Position numbers and translations under genes: made by a program
In this document: one piece after another, positions 1 through 8,190 of the stretch
How positions within the stretch are numbered: the first letter of the stretch is position 1
Layout: the number at the start of each line of letters is the position of its first letter
Origin: JBNJGB01 sp051747385
GTDB lineage: Bacteria > Myxococcota_A > UBA9042 > PHBI01 > JACKFB01
Direction of reading: 5' to 3'
DNA length: 64,000 nucleotides
NCBI GenBank assembly: GCA_051747385.1
Contig: JBNJGB010000022.1
Location: forward strand, 48,365 to 112,364
Notes under the pieces: model-generated
Told to the model about the DNA's origin: nothing
The model's database searches: none
The model's input: the letters and a program-made list of their open reading frames with translations, nothing else

Positions 1-24
1 ATCCCTGTCCTCGCGATCTCCCAT
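1..24 (-). CDS. Start of the gene downstream of fliG (probably fliH), cut by the window edge
   Basis: On the minus strand an ATG at 24-22 overlaps the fliG stop codon (TGATG), the same coupling used elsewhere in this operon. Only eight codons are visible (MGDREDRD), so the product cannot be identified from sequence. In many flagellar operons fliH follows fliG, and that order is the only basis for the suggestion. Confidence 0.3.
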
Positions 25-1067
25 CACAGCGTCTCACCCGGGCGGATGTTGACCTTGCCCTCCTCGGCCAGGCGCATCACGACCTGGACCATCTCCTGCT
101 GGGCCTCCTGGACCTGGGCCTTGCTCACCGGGCCCATGGCCTCCATGTCGTCGAGCACGATCATGCCGGCGCGGCTGGACATGTTGGACAGGACATACTC
201 CTTGAGGGCGTTCGAGGCGCCCTTGAGGGCCAGGGCGAGCTGCTGCCCGTCGACCTCGCGCAGGATGAGCTGGACCTCGCGGTCGTGGAGGCGCCGGACG
301 TCCTCGAAGACGAACATGAGGCTCCGGAGCTCCTCGGCGAGCTCCGCGTCCCGGGCCCGCAGGTCGTCGAAGATGGCCTCCTCCTCCGAGAACTCCACCT
401 CCTTGAGCAGGTCCACCGCCGACTGGACGCCGTCGATGCGCACGGGGCCGGCCTCGTCCTCGGGGCGAAGCTCCTGGCCGACGATCTCCGCCACCTCGGC
501 GAGCATGTGGGCAGGCACCGCGCGCAGGTTGGCCACGCGGCGCACCACCTCACCCTTGAGCAGCGGCGGCAGGGAGCCCAGGACGTGGCCGCCCGTCTCG
601 GGCTCCAGGCTCGCCAGGACCACCGCGACGACCTGCGGGTGCTCCCGAGAGAGCGTCTGGGCGAACGTGGCGGGGTCGGCCCCGGCCGCGCGCTGGAGCT
701 GATCCGTGGCGCCGCCACTGTCGCGCCCGAGGATGGCGCTCAGGTTGTCGCGGCCCAGGGCGTCCGCCGCCGCGTCGTGGAGCATGGTCTCGTGGCCGGT
801 CACGCCGGAGACCTGCCGGTCCACGTCCGCGGTCAGCTCTTCGAGCACCGCGGCCACCTCCGGGGCGGACACGTCGCCGAGCGTCTCCGCGTGGGCCAGC
901 AACCGCTCGATCTCGTCGGGCTCCAGGACGCGGAAGATCTCCCGCGCCGTCTCGGAGCCCAGGGCCATCACGGCGATGGCCGCCTTCCGATCCGGCGCGA
1001 TGTCCTTCGCGGCGGCGGCCTCCCGACCCTCGAGGGCCTCGATCTCCTCTGCGGGATCGTCGCTCAT
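24..1067 (-). CDS. fliG: Flagellar motor switch protein FliG
   Basis: This is the 347-residue rotor/switch protein that sits on the FliF ring and interacts with the stator. The middle domain carries the EHPQ motif (residues 142-145). The C-terminal domain has the classic run FEDVRRL, then REVD, LALALKGA, SNMSSRA and MGPV, ending in the AQQEMV...EEGK helix (about 254-340). The start is set by an ATG at 1067 that overlaps the fliF stop (ATGA) and has GAGGAGG 7-8 nt upstream. A longer reading from 1106 would run into fliF. The gene is the fifth flagellar structural gene of a leftward operon. The identification is secure; the total length is close to the family norm. Confidence 0.96.
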   Translation of the reverse strand: MSDDPAEEIEALEGREAAAAKDIAPDRKAAIAVMALGSETAREIFRVLEPDEIERLLAHAETLGDVSAPEVAAVLEELTADVDRQVSGVTGHETMLHDAAADALGRDNLSAILGRDSGGATDQLQRAAGADPATFAQTLSREHPQVVAVVLASLEPETGGHVLGSLPPLLKGEVVRRVANLRAVPAHMLAEVAEIVGQELRPEDEAGPVRIDGVQSAVDLLKEVEFSEEEAIFDDLRARDAELAEELRSLMFVFEDVRRLHDREVQLILREVDGQQLALALKGASNALKEYVLSNMSSRAGMIVLDDMEAMGPVSKAQVQEAQQEMVQVVMRLAEEGKVNIRPGETL

Positions 1068-2668
1068 GCCGCCTCCTCGTCGCTGGCCTCGCCCTCGCGC
1101 AGCCACCTGCGGATCACCGCCGCGGTGCGCCGGACGTCCTCCCGGCTCTGCTCCGCCGCCTTCTCACGCAGGCGGCGGATGCGGCTCTGGACGTGGCGGA
1201 TCTCCGGCTCGGGCTCGGGCAGGGCCTCGGCCTCCTGCTCCTCGAGGCGCTGCCGCTGCTCCTCGGCCTCCCGCGCGAGGCGCTTCCGGCGCGACCGCCA
1301 CAGCAGGAGCCCGATGATCGCAACCAGCAGCACCGCGCCGCCGATGAGGCCCCAGCGGACCATGGGGCGCTCCGTGAGCGGCGGCGCCGGCGGACCGCCC
1401 GGCTCCTCCATCTCCAGACCCGCGAACGGCATGGCGATGACCTCGACCGCGTCGCCGCGCTCGGTGTCGATGCCCGCGGCGCGGGACACCAGGTTCTGGT
1501 AGGACGTGAGCTGCTCGGGGGAGGGCTCCTCGCCCCCGTCGCCCGCCGTGCCGGCGTCCACCACGACCGCCACCGAGAGCTTCTCGACGCGCGGCTGGGG
1601 CGTGTCGCGGCGTCGGGTCGTCTTGTCGATCTCGTAGTTCTTGATGTGGTCCGACTTCTCCATCTGCGCCGGCACGGGCTCGGGGGCGTTGGTCCCCTCG
1701 GCCCGGTCGGGCAGGTTCGACGCGGTCCCCGGAGCCCCGGCCGCGACGTTGTCCTTCGCCACGCGGTCCTCGGTGCGCTCGCGCTCGCTGCGGATCACCT
1801 GGCTTTCGGGATCGTAGATCTCCTCCAGCTCGACCACGTGCCCGAAGTCCACGTCGGCGGCCACCTGGGCGCGCACCCGCCCGCGGCCGACGACCGGCTC
1901 CAGGAGGTTCACGATACGGCGCTCCATCGCCTGCTGGTAGCTCCGGGTCCACTGGAGGGCCTCGCCCGTGATCATGTCCTCGTCCTCGGGCTGGGCCAGC
2001 ATCCGTCCGCTCTGGTCGACGACGGACACGGCGCCGGGCTGGAGGCGCTCGACGCCCCCGGACACGAGGTGCCGGATGGCCTGCACCTGCTTGCGCGACA
2101 GGCTCGCTCCCGGCTCCATCCGGAGGGCCACCGAGGCGGTGGGGACCACCTCGTCCTCCTCGAACAGGCGGCGCTCCGGCAGGACCAGGTGCACGCGGGC
2201 GTGCTTCACGGCGACCAGGTGGCGGATGGTCCGCGCCATCTCGCCCTCGAGGGCGCGGTGGTAGTTCACCTTCTGGTTGAAGGTGGACTGGCCCAGCTCG
2301 CTCTCGTCGAAGATCTCGAATCCCACGGTCCGACCGCTGGGCATGGTCCCGGCGGCCAGCTCCAGGCGCGCCTCGTGGATGCGATCGTCGGGGACCTGGA
2401 TGGTGCCGCCCTCGCCCAGCTCGTAGGGGATGTTCGCGGCGGTCAGGGCCTCGACTGCCGCCTGCTGATCCGCCGGGAGCATCCCCCGGGACACGACCTG
2501 CCAGTCCGGGGCCGTCGCCCCCTGGTAGATGAGGTACGCGAACCCGGCGAGGACGGCCGCCGCGACGCCGAGGATGATCTGGCGCCGCTGGGTAGGCAGG
2601 CCCTCCCAGGTCTCCCGACCGCGCTGGAGCACGGAGCGGGTCTCCTCGTTGTGGTCCTCATCCGCCAT
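1064..2668 (-). CDS. fliF: Flagellar MS-ring protein FliF
   Basis: The protein has 534 residues and forms the inner-membrane MS ring on which FliG assembles. The first transmembrane helix is at about residues 31-49, followed by the YscJ/FliF ring-building modules with the family stretch FNQKVNYHRALEGEMARTI. A second transmembrane helix lies at about 439-458. The C-terminal cytoplasmic tail is charged, helical and ends in an acidic patch, as expected for the FliG-binding end. The ATG at 2668 has GGAG about 11 nt upstream. The stop overlaps the fliG start by 4 nt. A 51-nt gap separates it from fliE, with no visible promoter. Confidence 0.96.
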   Translation of the reverse strand: MADEDHNEETRSVLQRGRETWEGLPTQRRQIILGVAAAVLAGFAYLIYQGATAPDWQVVSRGMLPADQQAAVEALTAANIPYELGEGGTIQVPDDRIHEARLELAAGTMPSGRTVGFEIFDESELGQSTFNQKVNYHRALEGEMARTIRHLVAVKHARVHLVLPERRLFEEDEVVPTASVALRMEPGASLSRKQVQAIRHLVSGGVERLQPGAVSVVDQSGRMLAQPEDEDMITGEALQWTRSYQQAMERRIVNLLEPVVGRGRVRAQVAADVDFGHVVELEEIYDPESQVIRSERERTEDRVAKDNVAAGAPGTASNLPDRAEGTNAPEPVPAQMEKSDHIKNYEIDKTTRRRDTPQPRVEKLSVAVVVDAGTAGDGGEEPSPEQLTSYQNLVSRAAGIDTERGDAVEVIAMPFAGLEMEEPGGPPAPPLTERPMVRWGLIGGAVLLVAIIGLLLWRSRRKRLAREAEEQRQRLEEQEAEALPEPEPEIRHVQSRIRRLREKAAEQSREDVRRTAAVIRRWLREGEASDEEAA

Positions 2669-2719
2669 GGCGACGACTCCGCCCGCGGCGCGGGCCGGTC
2701 ACGGGTTGGCTCGAGCTGC

Positions 2720-3076
2720 TCACACCTGCATCCGCGCGATCTCCTGGTACGCCGCGATGGCGCGCGTGGTGATCGTGCTCGTCAGGCGCATGGAGAGATC
2801 GGCCTTCGACAGGGCGATCATGACCTGGTGCGGGGGGACGTCCTCCCCCGCGAGGAAGCTCTGCACGGTCTCGTCGGTCTCCGCGTGGGTCTGGTTGACC
2901 CCGTCGACCGCGTCGACGAGGGCCTCCCCGAACTGCTCGACGACCTCCTCACCGCCGGCCTCGTCCGGCCGCGACAGGGCCTCGGACTGCCCGGTCGGCA
3001 GGCGCTCCCGCCCGCGCAGGTCCTCCGCCCCGGCGAGCCCCGGCGGGATGGCCGCGGTGCCTTCCAGTCGGATCAT
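2720..3076 (-). CDS. fliE: Flagellar hook-basal body protein FliE
   Basis: This 118-residue protein links the MS ring to the proximal rod. The C-terminal signature is clear: an ALSKADLSMRL-type helix followed by AYQEIARMQV, matching the FliE AYQEIMRMQI ending. The N-terminal 40 residues are Gly/Pro/Glu-rich and poorly conserved, which is usual. It starts 3 nt after the flgC stop. The order flgB-flgC-fliE-fliF-fliG is the standard early basal-body order. Confidence 0.93.
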   Translation of the reverse strand: MIRLEGTAAIPPGLAGAEDLRGRERLPTGQSEALSRPDEAGGEEVVEQFGEALVDAVDGVNQTHAETDETVQSFLAGEDVPPHQVMIALSKADLSMRLTSTITTRAIAAYQEIARMQV

Positions 3077-3079
3077 CGG

Positions 3080-3511
3080 CTACCTCCCGATCTGCAACGC
3101 CCGCACGGCCATGTCGCGCAGGGTCTGGAACGACGTCGCGTTGGCCTCGAACGACCGCGACGCGGTGATCATGTCCACCATCTCCTCGACGGCGTTGACG
3201 TTGGGCATGCGCACGTTGCCGTCCTCGTCGGCGTCCGGGTGGTCCGGATCCCAGACGAGCGGCCCCTCCGTGGCATCCCTCCGCACCTCGCTCACCTCCA
3301 CGCCGCGAAGGGCCTCCTCGGCGGGGGGAGGCTCCTCGAACGGGTCCGCCCCCGAGGCGTAGGTCGTGCGGAAGATCGCCTCCTTCCGCTGATACGGCCC
3401 GCCGCCCTCGGTCCGCGTCGTGGAGACGTTGGCCAGGTTCGAGCTGACCAGGTTCATTCGCACGCGCTGGGCGCTCATGCCGGCTGCGGCGATGCTGAAG
3501 CCCTTGAGCAT
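3080..3511 (-). CDS. flgC: Flagellar proximal rod protein FlgC
   Basis: FlgC is a 143-residue rod subunit exported by the flagellar type III apparatus. The N-terminal rod motif (SSNLANVSTTRT, about residues 23-34) is followed by GGPYQRKE. The C-terminal half has the diagnostic DPDHPDADEDGNV and MPNVNAVEEMVDMITASRSFEAN. There is no signal peptide, as expected for a type III substrate. The gene lies between flgB (13 nt upstream) and fliE. Confidence 0.95.
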   Translation of the reverse strand: MLKGFSIAAAGMSAQRVRMNLVSSNLANVSTTRTEGGGPYQRKEAIFRTTYASGADPFEEPPPAEEALRGVEVSEVRRDATEGPLVWDPDHPDADEDGNVRMPNVNAVEEMVDMITASRSFEANATSFQTLRDMAVRALQIGR

Positions 3512-3524
3512 GGTGTGCTGCCTC

Positions 3525-3944
3525 CTAGATGGTGCCCATCTGGGCGATGACGTTGACCAGCTCGGAGATGCGGCGGCGCGCGGCCTCCGCGGTCAGATCG
3601 AAGCGGACCTTGTTGTCGGCGATGCGCGCCATCTCGCGGTCCAGGTCGACCCCGTTGCCGTCGAGGCTGTTGGTGACGTCGGACCGGACCACCAGCGAGG
3701 CCTCCGTCGGCATGGGGTCGACGACCCCCGGCAGGTGACCGGCGTCCGTCCTGGCGAAACCCGGCGGCTGGGCGTCGCCTTCCTCCGCGGCCGATCTCAG
3801 GGCGCCCTCGAACTCCATGTCCACGGGCTGGTAGTTCGGCGTCGACACGTTGGCGACGTTGCCCGTGAGCAGGTTCTGCCGCTCGAAGCGCAGGTCCAGG
3901 GCCCGCTCCAGGGCGAGCGACGTGCTATCCGAGATCAACGGCAT
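3525..3944 (-). CDS. flgB: Flagellar proximal rod protein FlgB
   Basis: FlgB is a 139-residue rod subunit, partner of FlgC and FliE. The N-terminal motif ERQNLLTGNVANVSTPNYQPVD (about residues 21-42) is diagnostic. The C-terminus has the DLDREMARIADNKVRFDLTAE rod helix. The ATG at 3944 has GGAGGAGG 7 nt upstream. It lies inside the 3' end of the upstream EBP gene (20-nt overlap), so translation is probably coupled. In-frame sequence further upstream (to 4226) only covers the EBP gene and is not FlgB-like. Confidence 0.95.
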   Translation of the reverse strand: MPLISDSTSLALERALDLRFERQNLLTGNVANVSTPNYQPVDMEFEGALRSAAEEGDAQPPGFARTDAGHLPGVVDPMPTEASLVVRSDVTNSLDGNGVDLDREMARIADNKVRFDLTAEAARRRISELVNVIAQMGTI

Positions 3945-5046
3945 CGCAGCTCCTCCTCCAGGGGGTGCCCACCTCGTCCAGTCGCCGGCCGCGCGCCCCG
4001 CTCCGCGCCGCCGGTACGCCGCTGCCCGGCCGGGGGACGGCGACGCCCTGGTCCCGGTACTCCCGCAGGCGGTTGCGGAGGGTCCGCACGCTGATGCCCA
4101 GCTGCTCCGCGGCGTGTGTCCGGTTGCCCCCGCAGGCCTCCAGGACCCGCAGGATGGTCTCCTGCTCCAGGTCGGCCAGGTTCGCGCCCCCGAGTGACGT
4201 CGACGACCCGGGTGCCGCCCCCCCACCGTCCTCCGACGAAGGGACGTCCGGGTCCAGGAGCACGTGCTCCCCCTCGATGACGTCCCCGGGCGCCAGGATG
4301 AGCGCGCGCTCCAGGACGTTGCTCAGCTCGCGGACGTTTCCCGGCCACCGCCAGCGGGACAGGCGCGCGAGGGCATCCGACGTCAGCCGGGGCACGCGAC
4401 GGCCGAAGCGGCACGACACCCGGCTCAGGATGGCCTCGCACAGGGGAGCCAGGTCCTGCATACGCTCGCGCAGCGGCGGCACGTGGATGGGGAACACGTT
4501 GATCCGGTAGTAGAGGTCCTCGCGGAAGCGCCCGTCCCGCACCAGCCGGCGCAGGTCCTGGTTCGACGTGGCGACGACGCGCACGTCCACACGGATGGGG
4601 GCGCTCCCGCCGACCCGGTGGACCTCGCGCTCCTGGAGCACCCGGAGCAGGCGCGTCTGCAGCTCCAGGGGCATCTCGCTGATCTCGTCCAGGAGGAGCG
4701 TCCCTCCGTCGGCGGACTCGAAGCGGCCCACACGCCGCTCGGTGGCCCCGCTGAAGGCTCCGCGCTCGTGTCCGAACAGCTCGCTCTCGATCAGGTTCGC
4801 CGGCATGGCGCCGCAGTTGACCGCGACGAAGGGCTGCCCGGATCGGGGCGACATGGCGTGGATCCAGCGCGCGAGCACCTCCTTGCCGGTGCCGCTCTCG
4901 CCGGTCAACAGCACGGTCGCCGGGGTGGCCGCGACGCCCTCGGCGAGGCGGAGCACGCGACCCATGGCCTCGTCGCCGCTCTCGAGGAGCGGCCCGCGGA
5001 CCCTCGGCGCGTCACGCTGGCTGGCTGTGCTGGTCGCTGCGTTCAC
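3925..5046 (-). CDS. Sigma-54 enhancer-binding protein, FlrC/FleR-like, without receiver domain
   Basis: This is a 373-residue AAA+ activator of sigma-54 RNA polymerase. It shows Walker A GESGTGKE (residues 49-56), the sigma-54 contact loop as GAFSGA (96-101, a Thr-to-Ser variant of GAFTGA), Walker B LLLDE (117-121) and a C-terminal Fis-type helix-turn-helix (NRTHAAEQLGISVRTLRNRL) resembling FleR/FlrC. The N-terminus has only about 25 residues before the AAA+ domain, so there is no receiver or GAF domain. The start is a GTG at 5046 with GGAGG 9 nt upstream. A longer reading from 5148 is ruled out because a strong sigma-54 promoter (5076-5091) lies inside it. The gene heads the flgB-fliG operon and so activates its own operon or another class of flagellar genes. 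Confidence 0.9.
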   Translation of the reverse strand: MNAATSTASQRDAPRVRGPLLESGDEAMGRVLRLAEGVAATPATVLLTGESGTGKEVLARWIHAMSPRSGQPFVAVNCGAMPANLIESELFGHERGAFSGATERRVGRFESADGGTLLLDEISEMPLELQTRLLRVLQEREVHRVGGSAPIRVDVRVVATSNQDLRRLVRDGRFREDLYYRINVFPIHVPPLRERMQDLAPLCEAILSRVSCRFGRRVPRLTSDALARLSRWRWPGNVRELSNVLERALILAPGDVIEGEHVLLDPDVPSSEDGGGAAPGSSTSLGGANLADLEQETILRVLEACGGNRTHAAEQLGISVRTLRNRLREYRDQGVAVPRPGSGVPAARSGARGRRLDEVGTPWRRSCDAVDLG

Positions 5047-5075
5047 TGGGCGATACCTCCGCGGAGCAGGCCTTT

Positions 5076-5091
5076 TGCACAGGACGTGCCA
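5076..5091 (-). promoter_or_regulatory. Sigma-54 (-24/-12) promoter of the EBP-flgB-fliG operon
   Basis: Read on the minus strand the site is TGGCACGTCCTGTGCA. It matches TGGCACG-N4-TTGCA at all but one position, with the essential GG and GC at the correct spacing. Transcription would start near 5065, giving a short leader that just includes the GGAGG and the GTG start at 5046. Confidence 0.8.
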
Positions 5092-5202
5092 TGCTCCGGC
5101 GCCCCGAGGGCTGCATGCGGTCGCCCGGGCCGGGGTGGGGGACTCCACGGGTCGTCCGCGGACGCCCCTCGTGCGATCGCCTCCCGGTCGTGGCCGGACG
5201 CT

Positions 5203-5220
5203 CCGTCAAGCGCTTGACGG
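5203..5220. promoter_or_regulatory. FleQ-box-like operator, copy 1 (perfect palindrome)
   Basis: CCGTCAAGCGCTTGACGG is a perfect 18-bp palindrome. Its 14-bp core GTCA-N6-TGAC has the length and half-sites of the published FleQ box (GTCAnTAAAtTGAC). Its centre is about 121 bp upstream of the -24 element of the leftward sigma-54 promoter. Confidence 0.65.
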
Positions 5221-5234
5221 CGGGTCGCGCGATC

Positions 5235-5252
5235 CCGTCAAGGACCTGACGG
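5235..5252. promoter_or_regulatory. FleQ-box-like operator, copy 2
   Basis: CCGTCAAGGACCTGACGG has the same 18-bp framework as copy 1. It lies inside a longer inverted repeat (GATCCCGTCA at 5231-5240, TGACGGGATC at 5247-5256). The two centres are 32 bp apart, about three helical turns, so both sites face the same side of the DNA. The centre is about 132 bp from the -24 element of the rightward promoter. Confidence 0.65.
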
Positions 5253-5316
5253 GATCCACCCGGCAAGCCGTTCCGGGCGGGTCGGCAGGGCCTGCCGGGC
5301 GTGGGTGCGGAGCGGA

Positions 5317-5335
5317 TCGGTCGTTTTTTGACCGA
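5317..5335. promoter_or_regulatory. Inverted repeat with T-tract, possible extra operator
   Basis: TCGGTC (5317-5322), a GTTTTTT spacer and GACCGA (5330-5335) form a 6-bp-arm inverted repeat. The GTC/GAC ends recall the two operators, but the spacing differs by one base, so a role is uncertain. Confidence 0.3.
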
Positions 5336-5374
5336 ACCCCCGACGCGGCGGAGCATGACGCTGCCGAGTGCCGT

Positions 5375-5390
5375 TGGCCCGCTTGCTGCA
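5375..5390 (+). promoter_or_regulatory. Candidate sigma-54 promoter of the FleQ/FlrA-like gene
   Basis: TGGCCCGCTTGCTGCA has the GG and GC doublets at exact -24/-12 spacing and two mismatches to the TGGCACG-N4-TTGCA consensus. It would start transcription near 5401, upstream of the GTG at 5438. Confidence 0.5.
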
Positions 5391-5437
5391 GGCTGCGGGG
5401 ACGCATCCGCTCGCTCCGAACCCGGGACCGGACGCAC

Positions 5438-6460
<1,023 letters not shown>

Positions 6461-6554
6461 GGACCGCAGGATCGGGCCGGGGCCGACTTCGCACGCGGGG
6501 CATCCTTCGCCAGCGGGGACGCCGGTGCCCCAGTGAGGAAGGTGCCTTCGCCGC

Positions 6555-6694
6555 GGCGGTCTCCCGAATGGAGTAGGAGCGCCGTCCTCGGCCGTCACTT
6601 GACCCCACTCGCGGTCGAAAAGTGTGAAATGAGTAGGCTTGACCCCACTCGCCTGGCGGTCGAAAAGTGTGAAATGAGTAGGCTTGACCCCACT
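6555..6694 (+). repeat. Dispersed repeat family A: composite array upstream of fliM
   Basis: Two near-identical 38-bp units (6612-6649 and 6657-6694, period 45 bp) run from CGGTCGAAAAGTG through AAATGAGTAGG to CTTGACCCCACT. A truncated copy of the last part precedes them (6598-6611). Upstream, 6555-6597 is a diverged sibling with GGCGGTCTCCCGAA and GGAGTAGG. The units are AT-richer than the surroundings. The array ends 2 bp before the fliM sigma-54 promoter. Related copies lie at 10128-10162 and, inverted, at 11637-11710. Confidence 0.8.
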
Positions 6695-6696
6695 GG

Positions 6697-6712
6697 TGGC
6701 ATGGGGATTGCT
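6697..6712 (+). promoter_or_regulatory. Sigma-54 promoter of fliM-fliN-fliR-flhB
   Basis: TGGCATGGGGATTGCT matches the TGGCACG-N4-TTGCT consensus at all but one position. Transcription would begin near 6723, about 28 nt before the fliM ATG. Confidence 0.8.
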
Positions 6713-6750
6713 CTTCTGGGGGCGGTGAAACGGGCGCACCGAGGAGTCCG

Positions 6751-7875
6751 ATGACGGACGGCGAAGACGAGACGCTCACGGCGGAGGAGCTCGCCGCGAT
6801 CAACGAGGCGTTCTCCGACCGGGAGGCGCGCGACTCGCAGGACGTGCGCGCGGAGGACGAGTCCGTGGTGCTCCGCTACGACCTGGTGGGGGCGTCGAGC
6901 GGGCGCCGGCACGACTACCCGGCCCTGGACCTGGTGCACGAGACCTTCACGCAGCACCTGGGCATGTCGCTGCAGCGTGCGACGCGCCAGGAGGCGTGGT
7001 TCACGCCCCAGCGGCCGGACATCCTGAACTTCTCGGAGGTCTACGCCGGGCTGGCGTCGCCCTGCAGCGTCATCGTCCTGCAGGTGGAGGGGATCGGCTG
7101 CGGCGCGCTGCTGATCCTCGACCCGGAGCTGCTGCTCCACTTCATCGATCTGCTCATGGGCGGGCCCGGCGGGCCGTCGGAGGCCGTCGAGCTGTTGACG
7201 ACGCGCGGCTTCACGGCGGCCGAGCGCCACCTGATCCGCCACCTGGTGGACTTCGTGGACCGCGCCATGGGCGTCGCGTGGGAGGAGATCGTCCCGGTGC
7301 GGGCGAAGATGCGCCGCGCCGAGGTCGACCCGCGCCACGCCGCCATCTTCTCGCCCTCCGACCGGGTCGTGGACTTCCGCATCGACGTCGAGTGGGGCGA
7401 GGCGGTCGGCGAGGTCCGGCTGGTCCTCCCCATGGCCGCCCTGCGCCCGTTCGACAAACGGCTGGCGCGGACGGCGGTCACGCCCCCGGGTCCGGAGGAC
7501 GAGGGCTGGAAGGAGACCATCGGCGAGGCCCTGGGCCACGTGCCGGTGCGCCTCACCGGGGTCCTCGGCCGCGCCACCCTGAGCCTGCGCGACCTCCTGG
7601 CCCTGGAGGAGGGCGACCTGATCCGGCTGGACCGCGACCCCGACGGGCCGCTGGAGCTTCTGGTGGAGGGGATGCCCAAGTACGCGGTCCACCCGACGGT
7701 CCACCAGGGGAACATGGCCGTGCGGCTGCAGGGAGCGCTGGGCGGCGACGCGGATCGCCCGACCGCGACCCGCGCCGAGGAGGCCGCCGCGGAGACCCCG
7801 GCCGAGCCGGCCGCGTGGCCCGCCGAGGCCCCGGCCGCCGAACCGCACGAGGACCACGAGGAGGAGACGCCATGA
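6751..7875 (+). CDS. fliM: Flagellar motor switch protein FliM
   Basis: FliM is the 374-residue C-ring switch protein that binds CheY-P, FliG and FliN. The N-terminal CheY-binding motif is present as LTAEELAAI (residues 9-17). The CheC-like middle domain contains LLMGGPGG (about 133-141) and FTAAERHLIRHLVDFV (about 154-169). A SpoA-type C-terminal domain (about 245-335) ends at MAVRLQG. An Ala/Glu/Pro-rich tail of about 40 residues follows, longer than usual. The ATG at 6751 has GAGGAG 4 nt upstream. The first operon gene, it overlaps fliN by ATGA. Confidence 0.94.
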   Translation: MTDGEDETLTAEELAAINEAFSDREARDSQDVRAEDESVVLRYDLVGASSGRRHDYPALDLVHETFTQHLGMSLQRATRQEAWFTPQRPDILNFSEVYAGLASPCSVIVLQVEGIGCGALLILDPELLLHFIDLLMGGPGGPSEAVELLTTRGFTAAERHLIRHLVDFVDRAMGVAWEEIVPVRAKMRRAEVDPRHAAIFSPSDRVVDFRIDVEWGEAVGEVRLVLPMAALRPFDKRLARTAVTPPGPEDEGWKETIGEALGHVPVRLTGVLGRATLSLRDLLALEEGDLIRLDRDPDGPLELLVEGMPKYAVHPTVHQGNMAVRLQGALGGDADRPTATRAEEAAAETPAEPAAWPAEAPAAEPHEDHEEETP

Positions 7876-8180
7876 CCGACGACAACCCGGAGCGCGACAG
7901 CCCACGCGGCGAGGGGGGCGGCGGCTCCCTGGACTTCTTCCTGGACGTGCCCCTCGAGGTCACCGTGGAGCTGGGCCGCAAGCGAATGCGCATCGCCGAC
8001 CTGCTGGCCCTCGCCAAGGGGTCGGTGATCGAGCTGGACAAGGTGGCCGGCGAGCCCCTGGACGTGCGCGTGAACGACCAGCTCGTGGCCCGCGGCGAGG
8101 CCGTGGTGGTCAACGACAAGTTCGGCGTGCGCCTGACCGACGTGGTGAGCCGGTCCGAGCGCGTCGAGCGCCTCTCCTGA
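7872..8180 (+). CDS. fliN: Flagellar motor switch protein FliN
   Basis: FliN is a 102-residue C-ring subunit with a single SpoA domain. The conserved core is complete: DVPLEVTVELGR, then LLALAKGSVIELDKVAGEPLDV, GEAVVVNDKFGVRLTDVV. The first 18 residues are a Gly/Glu-rich linker. The start codon overlaps the fliM stop (ATGA), so the two are probably made in step. fliR follows after only 10 nt, without the fliO, fliP and fliQ genes commonly placed here. Confidence 0.96.
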   Translation: MTDDNPERDSPRGEGGGGSLDFFLDVPLEVTVELGRKRMRIADLLALAKGSVIELDKVAGEPLDVRVNDQLVARGEAVVVNDKFGVRLTDVVSRSERVERLS

Positions 8181-8190
8181 CGGGAGCATC

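Larger units (their letters stand above)
5047..5437. promoter_or_regulatory. Divergent control region between the two EBP genes
   Basis: The region is 391 bp without a gene. It contains a sigma-54 promoter facing left (5076-5091), a sigma-54-like promoter facing right (5375-5390), two 18-bp palindromes between them (5203-5220 and 5235-5252), a smaller inverted repeat (5317-5335) and the palindrome GGCAGGGCCTGCC (5284-5296). The layout suits shared enhancer control of both divergent transcripts. Confidence 0.75.

Noticed and set aside
5047..5148. Longer start of the leftward EBP at 5148
   Set aside because: It would place a strong sigma-54 promoter and the ribosome-binding site inside the coding region.
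6612..6694. 45-bp-period double repeat as a small CRISPR
   Set aside because: Only two units with a 7-bp interval and dispersed relatives elsewhere.
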